This document shows positions 1 through 11,068 of a DNA stretch of 64,000 bases, piece by piece; the first letter of the stretch is position 1; the number at the start of each line of letters is the position of its first letter. This stretch comes from Chamaecrista fasciculata (lineage: Eukaryota > Streptophyta > Magnoliopsida > Fabales > Fabaceae): assembly GCA_003254925.1 (NCBI GenBank), contig QANZ01042620.1:99439-163438 (forward strand). The letters run 5' to 3'. The notes under the pieces are model-generated. The model was not told where the DNA came from and made no database searches. It was given only the letters and a program-made list of their open reading frames with translations. Position numbers and translations under genes: made by a program.

Positions 1-412
1 TATATATATGTATTATATTATATNTCAATCAATTATTTTATTCTCATTAATTCCACAACCACAATTTCAAATGCAATACAATTTTCCAGTATTGTTTTTG
101 TGTAACTTGTGTTTAAGAGTACTGAGTTGATTAAGAAATTTTTTAAGTTTTAGTGTGTGTGAATTATGGATTTTATTGAAGGGACTATTTTCACATTGTG
201 TCTGATCAATTTGATAATGTGAAAATCAAATGGCATGCCTCTCATCAGTCTAGTCTATACTTACATTATACATACATTAACAGGGGGCAAATAATTAATT
301 AGCTTGAGCATTTGTATAATTGATTAATAATTAATCACACAGTGTGTGATCATTTTGTTTCAACTTTCAATTATATAAAAAACTTTGGCCAAAAAAAAAA
401 TTATATAAAAAA
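1..412. other. AT-rich intergenic DNA
   Basis: No gene is visible. The stretch is AT-rich with short A/T runs and one ambiguous base (N) at position 24. It ends where a GC-rich repeat begins. Confidence 0.6.
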
Positions 413-575
413 GCCCGCAATGAAGCCCGGTCCACATTTATAAAAACGGGCCGAGCCCGGCCCGAATTAAAATGGGCTCGGGCCCGGGCTTGGGCCTGAT
501 TTTAGTTCGTTACTACCCCCTAAAGCCCAACCCATATTTTAGTGAGCCCGGCCCGCGATCAGGTCTAGCTCTCAT
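413..575. repeat. GC-rich GGGC/GCCC repeat, hAT-like non-autonomous fragment
   Basis: Alternating GGGC- and GCCC-containing words (for example gggctcgggcccgggctt) can fold on themselves inside AT-rich DNA. A compositionally similar block begins at 40777, where a TAGGGGTGAGCA terminus typical of plant hAT elements is visible. No clear terminal repeats or target duplication were found here, so the class is inferred from resemblance. Confidence 0.35.
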
Positions 576-1250
576 CATAGAGATCTAATGACAGCTATTC
601 TACTCTACTCTACTCTATTCTGTCACCAGTTGAGGTGCTGGGGCTATTCTTGAAATTCATTAGCAAATTGTGATGTGGAATATCGAGCTCTATTTATAGT
701 CTTGAGTAGTGTGTTTGGTCCACAAGTCAAGGAACAAATTTGGACTCGGGTCGTCGTCTGCTCCGGCGGCCCAACATGATGGCGCACCGAAATATCTGCG
801 ATATTTCGATTATATCTTTGTATCTTGAATCCTAGCCGTCCAAAATATACTCCCATGCTTCAAATTAATCTACGCCGCGAGATTTCCCTCTTTACCCGTT
901 GGCTCAAAGAGACGGCGCAACACAATATTGCGCTGAAGCTTACTTGCTGACGTCATACTCTTCTAAGAGTCTTGCGCCGCGAGAATTCCTATTTTGGGTC
1001 GGCGGCGCAAGATTATCTTGTGCGATTTGATATCTTCTCGTTAATTCTAGATGATTCCCTCTAGTTAGACCCTATTTGGATATATGAAACACTACAAACT
1101 CGTCAAATAGCACTTATCTATAAAATACAATAAATAAACGCTAATTAACCTATTTTATCCACTTTATTATGCCTTACCTTCGTGCAGCCATTTAACATAT
1201 TAATTGGTCTAATTGCAAGATATTAGCATTATAAACACGTAAAAAGAAGA
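576..1250 (-). repeat. Possible LTR fragment (uncertain)
   Basis: No coding capacity is credible. The stretch is richer in GC than its flanks, repeats the word gcgccgcgag (about 870-880 and 972-982) and has a CTATAAATA motif on the - strand near 690-698. Such a mix is common in plant LTRs, but no TG/CA boundaries, primer-binding site or partner LTR could be set. It may be part of the same old retroelement as the adjoining block. Confidence 0.2.
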
Positions 1251-2967
1251 CCAAATATCATATCAATATTTGGGCTGATCACCATCCCTTCGGCACTTGG
1301 CGATGAAACCAAGCAAGATGCGTCATCCATTGGTGCTAACCTGAATAGGGCAAACATTCATAATAGCCAACAGATCGCAATTGGCAGGATGAAAAGCATG
1401 TCCACATCGCAGCCCCTAAGAACATGCTCACCAATAAGGAAGCCCCTTCCATCTGTGTAAAATAAACTGGGCGCTGTCTCCAAATGACTCAAAGTCGAAA
1501 CTTCACATCCTGACATTCAACGACACCACGAAGACACTATCAACTCCTGATTAAGTTTACCAAGCTTCTCCACGCGAAAGTTATACATACCGTACTTGTA
1601 CACCCCATGGCTGCTCTTATCCAAGAACGGCCTCTACGCCTGTTCTTCTGGCCTCTGACGGCGCCAATCGACCACAGGGCGTGCGTTCTGCATAATTTCG
1701 GCCCTATCGACACCACACGGCTGAGGCCATCCTTAGTCCAAGGAACATTGGCCAGTTTGTGCCCTTCACATAGAAATCACTCAGGATGAACTTGAAAGTC
1801 AACCTCCTCACCATAAATCATTTGTTGGGGGTTACCATCCCCAATGGACGCCCAGACAGGGAACTCAGTGCCACCAGCTTCTTCCTGAGCTGTGAACGCC
1901 TCTTCCATAAACGCCGACTCAACAGATGGCGAAAGCATCTCACGAATGTCTGAGGACGTGGGCGAATACCAGTCAGCAGGAATTTGGACAGAGTCCACTA
2001 GCATCTGGGACGAGGACACCCCTGCATCGCCATCCCTTCTATCCATCTGAGAAGGAGAAGAAGACTTAGCAGGCACTGACGAACCAGGCGCTCTCGTGTC
2101 GGCTCCAACAGTTGAAGAAACACGATAATTATAACCCATTTCTTGTAATACTTTGCTCCACTCACCAGCAAAAAGGGGGGAGACACCCTCAGGGAAAAAA
2201 GGATCGTTTGGAAAAATGACTCGCAATGGTTGTGGTTGATCACCAAACTCAGACCAAAACTCAAACTCAGAGGAAGAGGAAGAAGGAGAGTTTAGAAAAC
2301 TTACGTGGGTCAAAATCCATGTCACTGGCGAATCTAAGGAAAGTCCAAGTAAGAGAAATTTGGAAAATGGCGAAGAACACTGTGAAGAACGCGAACAACA
2401 CAATGAGTGAATGTCAGTCGAAAACCCAGAAATCATAAATAAATGACAACAACATTATCAGAACACTTACTGGAAGGCAATGGTCGCGAGTTCTGAGGCA
2501 GCGTGATCAGCAACGACGAGTAAGTCGGAAACTAGTGGAGAACTCTGGCAAAGAATGCTTGGAAAGATGGAGGAGCGAGAAAATTGAAAATGGAGAAATG
2601 AGGAGACAATGAGGAAGTTTTGGCGGTTTTGAAAAGTTTCGAAAATCGAAGAGATGCAGTTATTGCGCCACCCTCGATCCACGTTCGCCATCATTGCGGA
2701 GAAATAGCAAATCAGACAGTGACACGTGGCCACGACGCGCTGACATGCAGAAAGTGAAGTGACATGAAACATCAGCAAGCCAAACTGGAAAGACACGAGT
2801 TGATGACGCCAAACCCAAGAACGTCGCATGAAGCTGAATAACAACAATCCGGAATCTCCAAGGTAAAACCCAGGGCGCTCACAGCATAAACACCCACGAG
2901 GTTGTAGCAAGCATCGAGAACGCCCTCGAAGGGGACTCCACTGATGGGGACAAAGCTTCACTTCTTT
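1251..2967 (+). mobile_element. Internal remnant of an LTR retrotransposon upstream of its 3' LTR
   Basis: This moderately GC-rich block runs directly into an LTR-like sequence whose promoter faces +. The only long ORF is on the opposite strand (1777-2436, -). That arrangement matches Tat-type Ty3/gypsy elements, which carry an antisense ORF between pol and the 3' LTR, as does the element at the right end of this window. No pol domains remain. The retroelement identity is inferred from layout and composition, not from a recognised domain. Confidence 0.45.
1777..2436 (-). pseudogene. Hypothetical retroelement-associated antisense ORF fragment (219 aa)
   Basis: I do not recognise a conserved domain. 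The readable part is acidic and Ser/Pro-rich in its C-terminal half. Its middle contains FWSEFGD and PFFPEGVSPLF, followed by a low-complexity Ser stretch around DADTR/SSPSQMD-like sequence. The N-terminal ~40 residues are Ser-rich and look non-coding, so the real 5' exon may lie elsewhere or be lost. Its position, antisense to and just upstream of a + strand LTR, suggests the extra ORF of a Tat-type Ty3/gypsy element. A host gene of unknown function cannot be excluded. Confidence 0.3.
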
Positions 2968-3579
2968 TGTTGGGACTAGTGATAATAGGCCCAATAATTA
3001 GGAGGCCCAAATGGTAGCAGATGCCCTTGGCCCAGCAAGCCACTGACCCACGAGATGAGTTGTAAGGGCGAGAACGCCCTACATCTCATTAGGACAAGGA
3101 CGCCCAGAGCAATAATGGGTGTGGGCGTCCACAAGGCAAAAGGTCGCAACGAATAAGGAAACATTCCCTGAATCAATCAGGAACCAATCAAGGATCAACC
3201 AAGATCTGCAGTCAATCAGGAAGATCCTCCCCATGGATTCTGCCTTGGCCATCAAGGCACCTTGCACAAGAAAGGAAACTTCGTGGGAGCCAAGGATCAC
3301 AATCAGATCATCAGAGATCTCAATCAAACATCCAGGCATTAATGGCAAGATCACATCAGATTGCCCTCAACCTATATAAAAAGGTCAGACCTCCATACTG
3401 GTAAAGGTACGCTCTATTCTCAGTCAATTGACATTATTGAGCAAATACATATTACTGACTTAAGCATCGGAGGTGAATGCAGGGTCACCCTGTGCATTCA
3501 TCATCTTGCAGGTAACCTTCAACCCAGAGTTGCCTCATCTGAACCAGGTAATGACCACCGGCCAGAACCAGGTTCATCA
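2968..3579 (+). repeat. LTR of the remnant retrotransposon (3' or solo)
   Basis: The block starts TGTTGGGACTAG and ends GGTTCATCA, giving the usual TG...CA ends over 612 bp. A TATA box (TATATAAA at 3373-3380) lies about 200 bp before the end, consistent with a U3-R-U5 order on +. The right boundary abuts another repeat (3580-3995) at the point where the related copy at 45774-46505 continues unbroken, so this LTR or its parent element inserted into that repeat. No primer-binding site follows it, so it is a 3' LTR or solo LTR. Confidence 0.55.
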
Positions 3580-3995
3580 GGCGGCACCGCCATCGAAGAT
3601 TGTGTGTTAATGTCGGGAGCTAGAGTTATTGGTATTTCTGCTCGATTTATCTGTATTTGAGGCTCACCAGCAAGTTTGTGTGTGATTGCCGGAACTGTGA
3701 AAAATAGAGGGGAGAGATTTTTCAGGTTCTCAATTTCAAGGGTCAGTTCGTTAAAGATGACAATCATTTTGGATTGTTCTGTAATTAGTGAAAGACTCGT
3801 GTGAAAGAAAAATCTTGAGAGAATGGAGGATTTCTAAATAATGGAAACTTAAGGACCTTAAAACAAAAAAAAAAATGTCGGTTTGGGGTATAATTGACTC
3901 AAATGTGAAATGTTGGGGATATAATTAATAAAAAAACGTTGGGGGTGTAACTGAAAATGATCTCATACATTGGGGGTACCAACAATACTTTTGCC
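3580..3995 (-). repeat. Truncated copy of a Mutator-like non-autonomous element (relative of 45774-46505)
   Basis: The sequence is an inverted, diverged copy of the left half of the element at 45774-46505. Both share the gcggcaccgcc core, the acacacaaactcgcc-like stretch in reverse, the T-rich middle, and the terminal word acaatacttttgcc. The left half is missing because the LTR at 2968-3579 interrupts it. It has no functional coding capacity that I can recognise. Confidence 0.55.
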
Positions 3996-5039
3996 AAATA
4001 TATATTATGAAAAACTTTATTCAAACTAGAAGTATCAAAATAGGCTAGTCTAGCTCAAGCTCACTATGACCAACAATTTTAACAATTGGGCTGGGTTAGA
4101 AAGCTAAAATCTTAGCCTAACCTAGCCCTTCATAAGTTCAAGGCCAATTCGATAGGTTTAGAATAATCTTTTTTTCTATTATTTCTATGATAAAAATTTA
4201 TATTAACATAATTTGATATATAATATAAAAGATACTAGTATATAATATAATATAATATATAAATATTTAAATTATAGTACATAATGTAATAAAAGAAGGA
4301 GTGGTGAATTGAAATGAGAAGTAAATTTTATTTATTATATCACTAGTTTAATTCTTCAATTCTTAATTATCCAACATGTTTATATAATGTTCTTTCATTA
4401 ATAAATTTTTCTTATAATAATATTTATTCTAATTAGTTATTATTTTATTGATTAAAAAACAGTAGATAAATAATTTTTAATAAAATGGGCTAGCCTATGT
4501 TCAGCTCAGTCCAACTCTTCTTAACCTGCGTGAAAAATGGACTAACTCGGTCGACTCATTTAAAAATAATATAACTTTAATTTGTTAGAACATCCCATAT
4601 ATTTTTATACGGGCCAATGGACTGGCCTATTGGACTATAAACTCATTTTAAAAGCTCTAATTCAAACCTCCTCTAGTTAATTATGTGCTTTATTACACTA
4701 AATAATTCAAGTTTTAATTTTTTTTCTTAAAAATAAATATTAGAACTTGTACATGTACAACTTACCGAGGCTTAATTGTGCCTTTTAAGTTGTTACTAAA
4801 AGATTTCCCAGAATTTTGAGCTTAATAAATATAAGGTGAAAACTTCCTATGCTAGTGGATACACATTTTTTTTTTAACTAAACTCATGGATGCACATTTG
4901 AACAGCGTAAAATTGATAATGTACTCACTACTGTCATTTTTTTTTGGCTGCTCAAAGTATCCCTCAGCCCAACAGGATAAGGATTAATCCTTTGTATATC
5001 TAAACTTTATTTAAGGGTCTGTCGCTGACCAATTGATTA
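3996..5039. other. AT-rich intergenic DNA
   Basis: No gene is visible. The stretch has two short hAT-like words (around 4040-4140 and 4490-4560, repeated gggctag/ctagcc motifs) that may be worn repeat fragments. The rest is simple AT-rich sequence. Confidence 0.5.
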
Positions 5040-5049
5040 CTGCATATAT

Positions 5050-5194
5050 GACTTTGGATCCCCTGCCGTACCGCAGGGCGTGCGGTGCGGCAGGGGTCAA
5101 TAAGAGTGTGCCATGTGGCGCCATGCCACATGGCACACTCTTATTGGCCCCTGCCGCACCGCACGCCCTGCGGTACGGCAGGGGTTCTGTTCCC
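5050..5194. mobile_element. Palindromic Mutator-like MITE with a 60-bp near-perfect inverted repeat
   Basis: Left arm 5060-5119 and right arm 5125-5184 are reverse complements at 59 of 60 positions, around a 5-base centre (gccat, 5120-5124). The only mismatch would be a U-G wobble in a + strand transcript, so the RNA would pair along its full length. The arms are strongly GC-rich in AT-rich surroundings and contain a second smaller inverted repeat (CCCCTGCCG / CGGCAGGGG). A 10-bp direct repeat, ctgcatatat, lies at 5040-5049 and 5195-5204 and is the likely target duplication. ORFs read through it on both strands only because it is palindromic. Confidence 0.75.
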
Positions 5195-5512
5195 TGCATA
5201 TATATATATATTAGGCAGAATTTGAACCCAACACTTGTTTAATCGACCTAATACACTGACCACAAAATAATCAAGATTGGTTCACTAGTGTCATTTCTAA
5301 GGTGAACTAATAGAGACTCTTGGGTTCGAATGGAACTGTTCCCATGCAGAATGAACCATTAATCCCATCAATCATTTCGCAAGTCAAAACACGTGGAATT
5401 CTTTGTTATATAGTTAATTATTAATTTGTTGACTAATATGGTATCAATGTGAATTAATTATTGGCAAGTTTCTTCACACTTTCGATCACTTACCACAATA
5501 AAAGTTATAAAT

Positions 5513-5534
5513 ATATATATATATATATATATAG
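5513..5534. repeat. (AT)n microsatellite
   Basis: An uninterrupted run of about 11 AT units in non-coding DNA. Confidence 0.85.
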
Positions 5535-5811
5535 ATAGAATATTAATAGTAATGTACCTCCAAATTCAAAGCTACCATTAAGGCATTAACGATCCAAAGA
5601 AATAGGAAACATGCGCATGCAAATAGTTAAACGTATGCCTTGGCGGTCTAATCAAGCCAACAATGAATTGTACAGTCATTATAGGATGCTCTTTTTGTAA
5701 ACATATACCCTTATTAGTTTTTGAAAGATGCCAATTTCATTATTCAATTTCTGAAACTTTAATTTACAAAGTTTATAGTCTTTAAAAAAATTGTGGACAT
5801 AATACAATCTA

Positions 5812-6169
5812 GGCCAAAGTACATTTTTGGACTTATAAATTTTGCTCAAGTTTCAATTTGGTCTCATAACTTTTTTTTGTTGTACTTTTAGTCTCATATT
5901 TTATTCAAGTTGCAGATTTAATCATGTGTTATATTTTTTGTCTCATATCTTTGGGTCAGATTGTAGAATTGGTCTCATATCTTTGGGTGCAGAATTGGTC
6001 TTATATCTTTGGATTAGGTGTGACTGATGGTGAAACTTTTTACAAAGATATAGTACCAATTTCGCAACCTGATCAAAAGTTATACAAGACCAAATCTGCA
6101 ACATTTTGTAAAGATATAAGACCAAAAGTGTAATAAAAAAAGTTATGGAATCAAACTTGTACTTTGACC
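5812..6169. mobile_element. MITE of the 'gg(c/t)caaagt...ttggtct' family, copy A
   Basis: Terminal inverted repeats begin ggccaaagt and end actttgacc. Inside are repeated inverted words ggtctcatatcttt / aaagatataagacc. Flanking 9-mers tacaatcta (5803-5811) and tacaattta (6170-6178) match at 8 of 9 positions, the size made by Mutator-like transposases. Relatives lie at 17373-17711, 46744-47877 and 53495-53944. Apparent ORFs through it are not genes. Confidence 0.65.
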
Positions 6170-6742
6170 TACAATTTAATTACTTAAGTAATTAAGTCTA
6201 TTTCTTAAAGATTAATTTATAGAGACAAAATGACTAATAATTATACCGTTTAAATTTTTTAAAGAATAAATTATGTATTTCAATCTTTTTAAGAATTTAG
6301 CTGTTAGTTTAATAATCTTTTAGAGGACAAAATATTAGTTTACTCTGTTTCTTTTATAACTTGTAGCTTGTAGCATTTTAACATCCACTAAAAAATAATA
6401 TCGTCATTATATAATCCTCCTCCTCTAATATATATGACCAAAATTATCATCATTTTGTCATGCTGAGCCTAGAAAATTCAAATTTCAAAACCCTAAGTAC
6501 ATCACGGCAATTAACTAGAAAGTGCCATCACATATATCTACCTTCACCATTTCAACTTTGTACCCTACAAAGACATTGACACTTGAAATTAAGACTTCAT
6601 TGTGTCACCATCGCTGTTTATCTTTGAATTCACCAATTATCATTTCTTTCCCCCTTCATTTATTTGTTTCCACACTTTGATCCTCTCTCCTCCACACAAT
6701 AACTTCATCATCATCATCATCATCATTTTCATTTCCATTATT

Positions 6743-6748
6743 TATAAA
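6743..6748 (+). promoter_or_regulatory. TATA box of the first lectin receptor kinase gene
   Basis: TATAAA lies 62 nt upstream of the chosen ATG (6805). The paralogue at 23018 has TATAAA at the same distance, which supports both the box and the start codon. Confidence 0.6.
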
Positions 6749-6804
6749 TCTCTTACCATATTATTGTTTAATATTCAATCTATTTGCCTCCACAATCTGA
6801 TCAT

Positions 6805-9517
6805 ATGGCTGCATCATCATCATCAAAAGTACTTCTTGGCTTTCTTTTCCTCTTCTTTTCTCTCCTATATGCTGATGAGTTTGTGTTTGATCAAGGATTC
6901 ATTAATGAAGGAGGAGAGAAAAACACTAATAATCTAACATATGAAGCAGGAACCACCTTCCTCAATGGAATGCTCAAACTCACAAACAGAACCAAAAACC
7001 TTGTGGGAAATGCTTTTTATTCCAAGCCTTTTCTTATGTTCAACAATTCTTCCTCATCACAAAATAATGTTTCTTCTTTTAGTACAACCTTTGTTTTCTC
7101 CATTGTCCCTTCATCCTCTGAATCTGGTGGCTTTGGCCTTACTTTCACCATAGCACCCAAAACCCATTTTCCAGAGGGTCAACCTGGCCACTATCTTGGC
7201 CTTTTTAACAGTTCCAACAATAACCAGCCTTCAAATCACATTTTTCTTGTCGAATTCGATACGGTATGTATAGTAAACTGTAAATTTAATTCCTAGATTA
7301 TATGGGTTAGTTTTGTTTTAAAATTTTTGAAAAATTGATTTAGTCACCGAAAATTCAAATAACATTTTTTTAGTCGAATTCCATATGGTATATACATGTG
7401 TGTGTGTATATATGTATAAATCACAAAAGTTACCTCTTTTCTTAATTCACTCTATATATTTATATATGTAGATGCATTTCAAGTTCTTTAATGTGTATAT
7501 ATATATATATATCAATTTAGTTCTTGGATTATATGGATGTTGTTAGTTTAGTCCTTAGATTTTTAAAAAGATGAATTTAGTCCTAAAAATGTATGATTCG
7601 TTGTAATTTAGTCCCTCCCTCCCCCCAAGAACTGTGTTTTGTAGTAGTTGTAAGACGTTTATGGAAAGACTAATTTGCAAAGAATCATGAATTTCGGAGA
7701 TTAAATCAAGCATTTCAAAGAATCAAAAGGACTAAATTGACAATACCCATATAATCTAGGGACTAAAGTGTTAGTTTACTCTGAATATATATATATTTAT
7801 AAATCATAAAAAATAAATCTTTTCTTGATTCATGCATGAATTTCTTCATCAAATTAATTCTTTTATGTGTATGAATAATGTGCACCAGGTAGGTGGCTCT
7901 GGCAGTGGTGAAGCAGACTCTGAAGTGAACGAGATTGGGATCAACTTTAATGGCTTGGAATCAGCCAATTCTACAGAGGCTGGCTACTATGAAGAAGGAC
8001 CAAATGGTAATAAAAAAGTGAACTTTAGTATAGAGCAGGCTGATTCTGTACAAGCATGGATAGATTATGATGGTCACAACAAGATTATCAATGTCACTGT
8101 TCTTCCTCTATCATCATCATCAACATCATCAACAAAACCAACCATACCACTCATGTCTCTTCCTTATGACCTTAAGCATGTCCTAAATGAAACCTCGTAT
8201 GTCGGTTTCTCGGCGTCCACGGGTGAAAACAAAGCCAGCTCTCATTACATTCTGGGATGGAGTTTCTCAATGGATGGTCCTGCTCCTCAACTAGACATCT
8301 CCAACCTTCCTTCACCACCATCAAAGGAAAAAGACCCATCAAGCTTTCCTTGGGTCACATTTGTCATTGGATTATTGTCTGCTTTAACCTTAATCTTGTT
8401 AATCTCTTTGTGTTCTTTAACATTGTACAAAAGGTACCACAATTTTGAGGCTCTTGAGGATTGGGAGCTAGATTGTCCTCATAGGTTCAGATACAAAGAT
8501 CTTCACATTGCAACAAAAGGGTTTAAACAAAGTGAGCTTATTGGTGTTGGAGGATTTGGTGCTGTGTACAAAGGAATCTTACCTTCATCAGGATCTGAGG
8601 TTGCTGTCAAGAAGATTTTTCGTAGTCCAATCCAAGGAATGAAGGAATTTGCTGCTGAAATTGAAAGCCTAGGAAGATTAAGACACAAGAATTTAGTGAA
8701 TCTTCAAGGATGGTGTAAGCAAAAAAATGATCTTCTTCTTATATATGACTACATCCCCAATGGAAGCCTTGATTCACTATTATTCCATCCTCAAGTTGGC
8801 TTTGTTCTGAATTGGGAGCAGAGATTCAATATCATAAAAGGCATAGCAAATGGGCTATTGTATTTGCATGAAGAGTGGGAGAAAGTGGTGATTCATAGAG
8901 ACATCAAAACAAGCAATATTCTCATTGATGCAGATTTGAATGCTCGTTTGGGTGATTTTGGGCTAGCTAGGCTTTATGGTCATGGTGAAGTGTCATCACA
9001 CACAACCAATGTGGTTGGGACAATTGGGTATATTGCACCTGAGTTAACTCGCACAGGAAAGCCATCTACAAGCTCTGATGTGTATGCATATGGGGTTTTG
9101 CTTCTTGAAGTTGTATGTGGAAGAAGGCCAATTGGGTCAGGTCAATTTTTCTTGGTGGATTGGGTTGTGGAAAATCACAATTTGGGTCAGATTCTTGAAG
9201 TGGCTGATCCTAAGTTGAACTCAATTTATGAGGAAGAAGAGGTTGAAATGGTTCTGAAATTGGGTCTTTTGTGTGCGCAGCATAATGCAGATTCAAGACC
9301 TACCATGAGACAAGTCACAAGGTACTTGAATTTTGATGACAATCTTCCTGAGATTGGTGAGTGGAGGAGATCACAGAGTGATATTGATTCTGAGAGCAGC
9401 AGAATGAGCTTTGGTTTCTTAGAAATGGTGTCTATGTCTAGTACTAGTTATTCAACCTCACATAATTTGTCTTCTAGTATTAGCAAGAATGGTAAGTCTA
9501 TAGAAGCAGGTAGATAG
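6805..9517 (+). CDS. L-type lectin receptor-like kinase (LecRK), copy 1
   Basis: A plasma-membrane receptor kinase with an extracellular legume-lectin domain and a cytoplasmic Ser/Thr kinase; the family acts in defence and cell-wall/ligand sensing. Coding exons are 6805-7263 and 7889-9517 (GT-AG intron, phase 0), giving 695 aa. A signal peptide follows MAASSS, with a hydrophobic run to about residue 25. The lectin domain spans about 26-285 and includes TFVFSIVP, VEFDT, VQAWIDYDG and YVGFSAST...GWSF. A transmembrane segment lies near 306-334. The kinase has a GVGGFG loop (372-377), the VAVK lysine (394), HRD (489-491) and DFG (509-511), so it looks active. The WELDCPHRFRYKDL juxtamembrane recalls Arabidopsis clade VI LecRKs, but I am not sure of the clade. 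The ATG at 6805 is preferred because it directly precedes the signal peptide. The paralogue is at 23018-25431. Confidence 0.93.
7500..7785. repeat. MITE-like inverted repeat inside the LecRK1 intron
   Basis: The intron holds an inverted repeat. The left part reads tcttggattatatgga...gtttagtcc, and the right part ends ccatataatctagggact...gtttactctg. The right terminus matches the gagtaaact terminus of the MITE at 27809-28068, so this is probably a worn member of that family. No target duplication was identified. Confidence 0.45.
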
Positions 9518-9834
9518 CAATAGCATGTATATATAGACTGTAAGAGATGATGATGCTTAACTTTGAAATCATTCTTTGATCTTCTCTTTTATTCTTTTGA
9601 AAATGGAGTTTACACAGTTCTTTATCATTAACTATTTACAAGAAAAGGGCCCATGCTAATCTTATAATTAATTACTATTGAATATTACTATATATAGAAG
9701 CTAACATTTATATATAGATGGGACTCATGGGAGGGTCTACTTATTAGGTGGCTTCGATACAATTGCTATTTGCTCTGTGGATACAACTGCATTTTATTTA
9801 ACTTCATTCCGATGGTTAAGTACTTTGGGAAAAG

Positions 9835-10700
9835 TGCAATAGTTGTTGATCCCTTGTATTTTGGGATAGATTGCAATCCAACCCGTTATTTCTTGTTGTT
9901 ATATTTGGTCTTCTAAATTTTTCAAAAATTTTACTCCTCGGTCTCAACGATTGAATGTGATTATATCTTTCTCATTTCAAGCTCAAATGCAACGAGTTAT
10001 GAGCTGCATGTTACTTTTGACGAGTTCTTTCTTTGTTTAATTAGGACCATCAACAAACAATCTCAAATTAAGTTCTGAAAGTGGCCTGCTCGTTTCACAA
10101 TCAAACGAGCAAAATTAGTCATATATCTCTGGTTTCAAATTCGACTACAACGATTTTGGATCTACATATTATTCTTGACGAGTCTTTTTTTATCCCACTT
10201 AAAATTGTTAGCAATTGAGATCAAATTGGGCCCGAAAAATGGTTTTACATAATTTTTTTTATTTTTTGGTTCTAGAATCACTTTCAGGCCTGATTTGATT
10301 TCATTTTCTAGCCGCCCTAACTGGGTAGAAAAAAGTCATCAAGAGTAACTTATAGCTCCAAACTCATCACAATCGGACTATAAAAGAGAGAAATATGACC
10401 AACTTTTGTTCGTTTTAACTATGAAACGAGCAACCCACTTTCAAAGCTCAATTTGACTTTATTTGTTGACGACCCCAATAAAATAAATAAAATACTCATA
10501 AAAAAACATGTAACTCGAGATGCGTCGCATTCGAACTTGAGACGAGAGGGATATAGTCAAATTTAGTCGTTCCAAAGAGTGAAACTTTTGAAAATTTTGG
10601 AGAATCAAAATTGAGAAAAAATAAATAAATAAATAAATAAAGATAAAGGACCAAATTACAACTTATCCCAAAAATAAGAAACCAAAATTATACTTTGGTC
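9835..10700. repeat. Dispersed repeat with inverted-repeat character (relative of 50670-52130)
   Basis: No gene is visible. The two halves are loosely inverted: gaaacgag/ctcgtttc, tcaaatgcaacgag / gcgtcgcattcgaac, and gttacttttgacgagttc with its complement all recur. The same words recur over a longer stretch at 50670-52130. The ends read aagtgcaatagttg and ataccaaaattatactttgg-like sequence, again the 'ggtcaaagt' type terminus. It is probably an old Mutator-like non-autonomous element. Confidence 0.45.
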
Positions 10701-11029
10701 ATATATTTTTATTATATCAATCATATTGCAGTCTTTAACGACTAAAATATAACCACGTGTTTCAACCTTTTTTTTATTTCATGTGTTTGCTTTACTTTTA
10801 TTTTTTTTTTTAATTTCATTAAGAGTTCATCACTTACGTAATTATATGATTTTTTATTTTAATAATACAAAGAGAAACTTTATATACTCAAATCCTCAAA
10901 ACTTTTTTTATTTACTAAAATGGGACACGCGTTACTGTAGCACGTGTCCCAGCTGGCACCAACAAATTAGGTTGTGCCACGTGACACAGCCTGATTTAAT
11001 TTCTATTTATTTTTTAAAATAAAAAAGTG
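10701..11029. other. Intergenic DNA with a short palindromic motif
   Basis: No gene is visible. The stretch contains gggacacgcg...cacgtgtccc (about 10922-10950) and ctggcac...gtgccac (about 10951-10981), two short inverted repeats that could be a worn small MITE. The rest is AT-rich. Confidence 0.4.
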
Positions 11030-11068
11030 AAAACGTGCTGGCCTAGCATATTTTTGGATCAATTTAAG

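Noticed and set aside
5011..5242. Overlapping ORFs on both strands with similar peptides (LPYRRACGAAG)
   Set aside because: They are the two strands of one palindrome; the similarity follows from the inverted repeat.
5310..5345. gggttcgaat resembling a tRNA T-loop
   Set aside because: No matching acceptor stem, anticodon arm or D-arm could be built around it.
6602..6937. 111-aa ORF overlapping the start of LecRK1
   Set aside because: Wrong frame over the 5' UTR and signal-peptide exon of the kinase gene.
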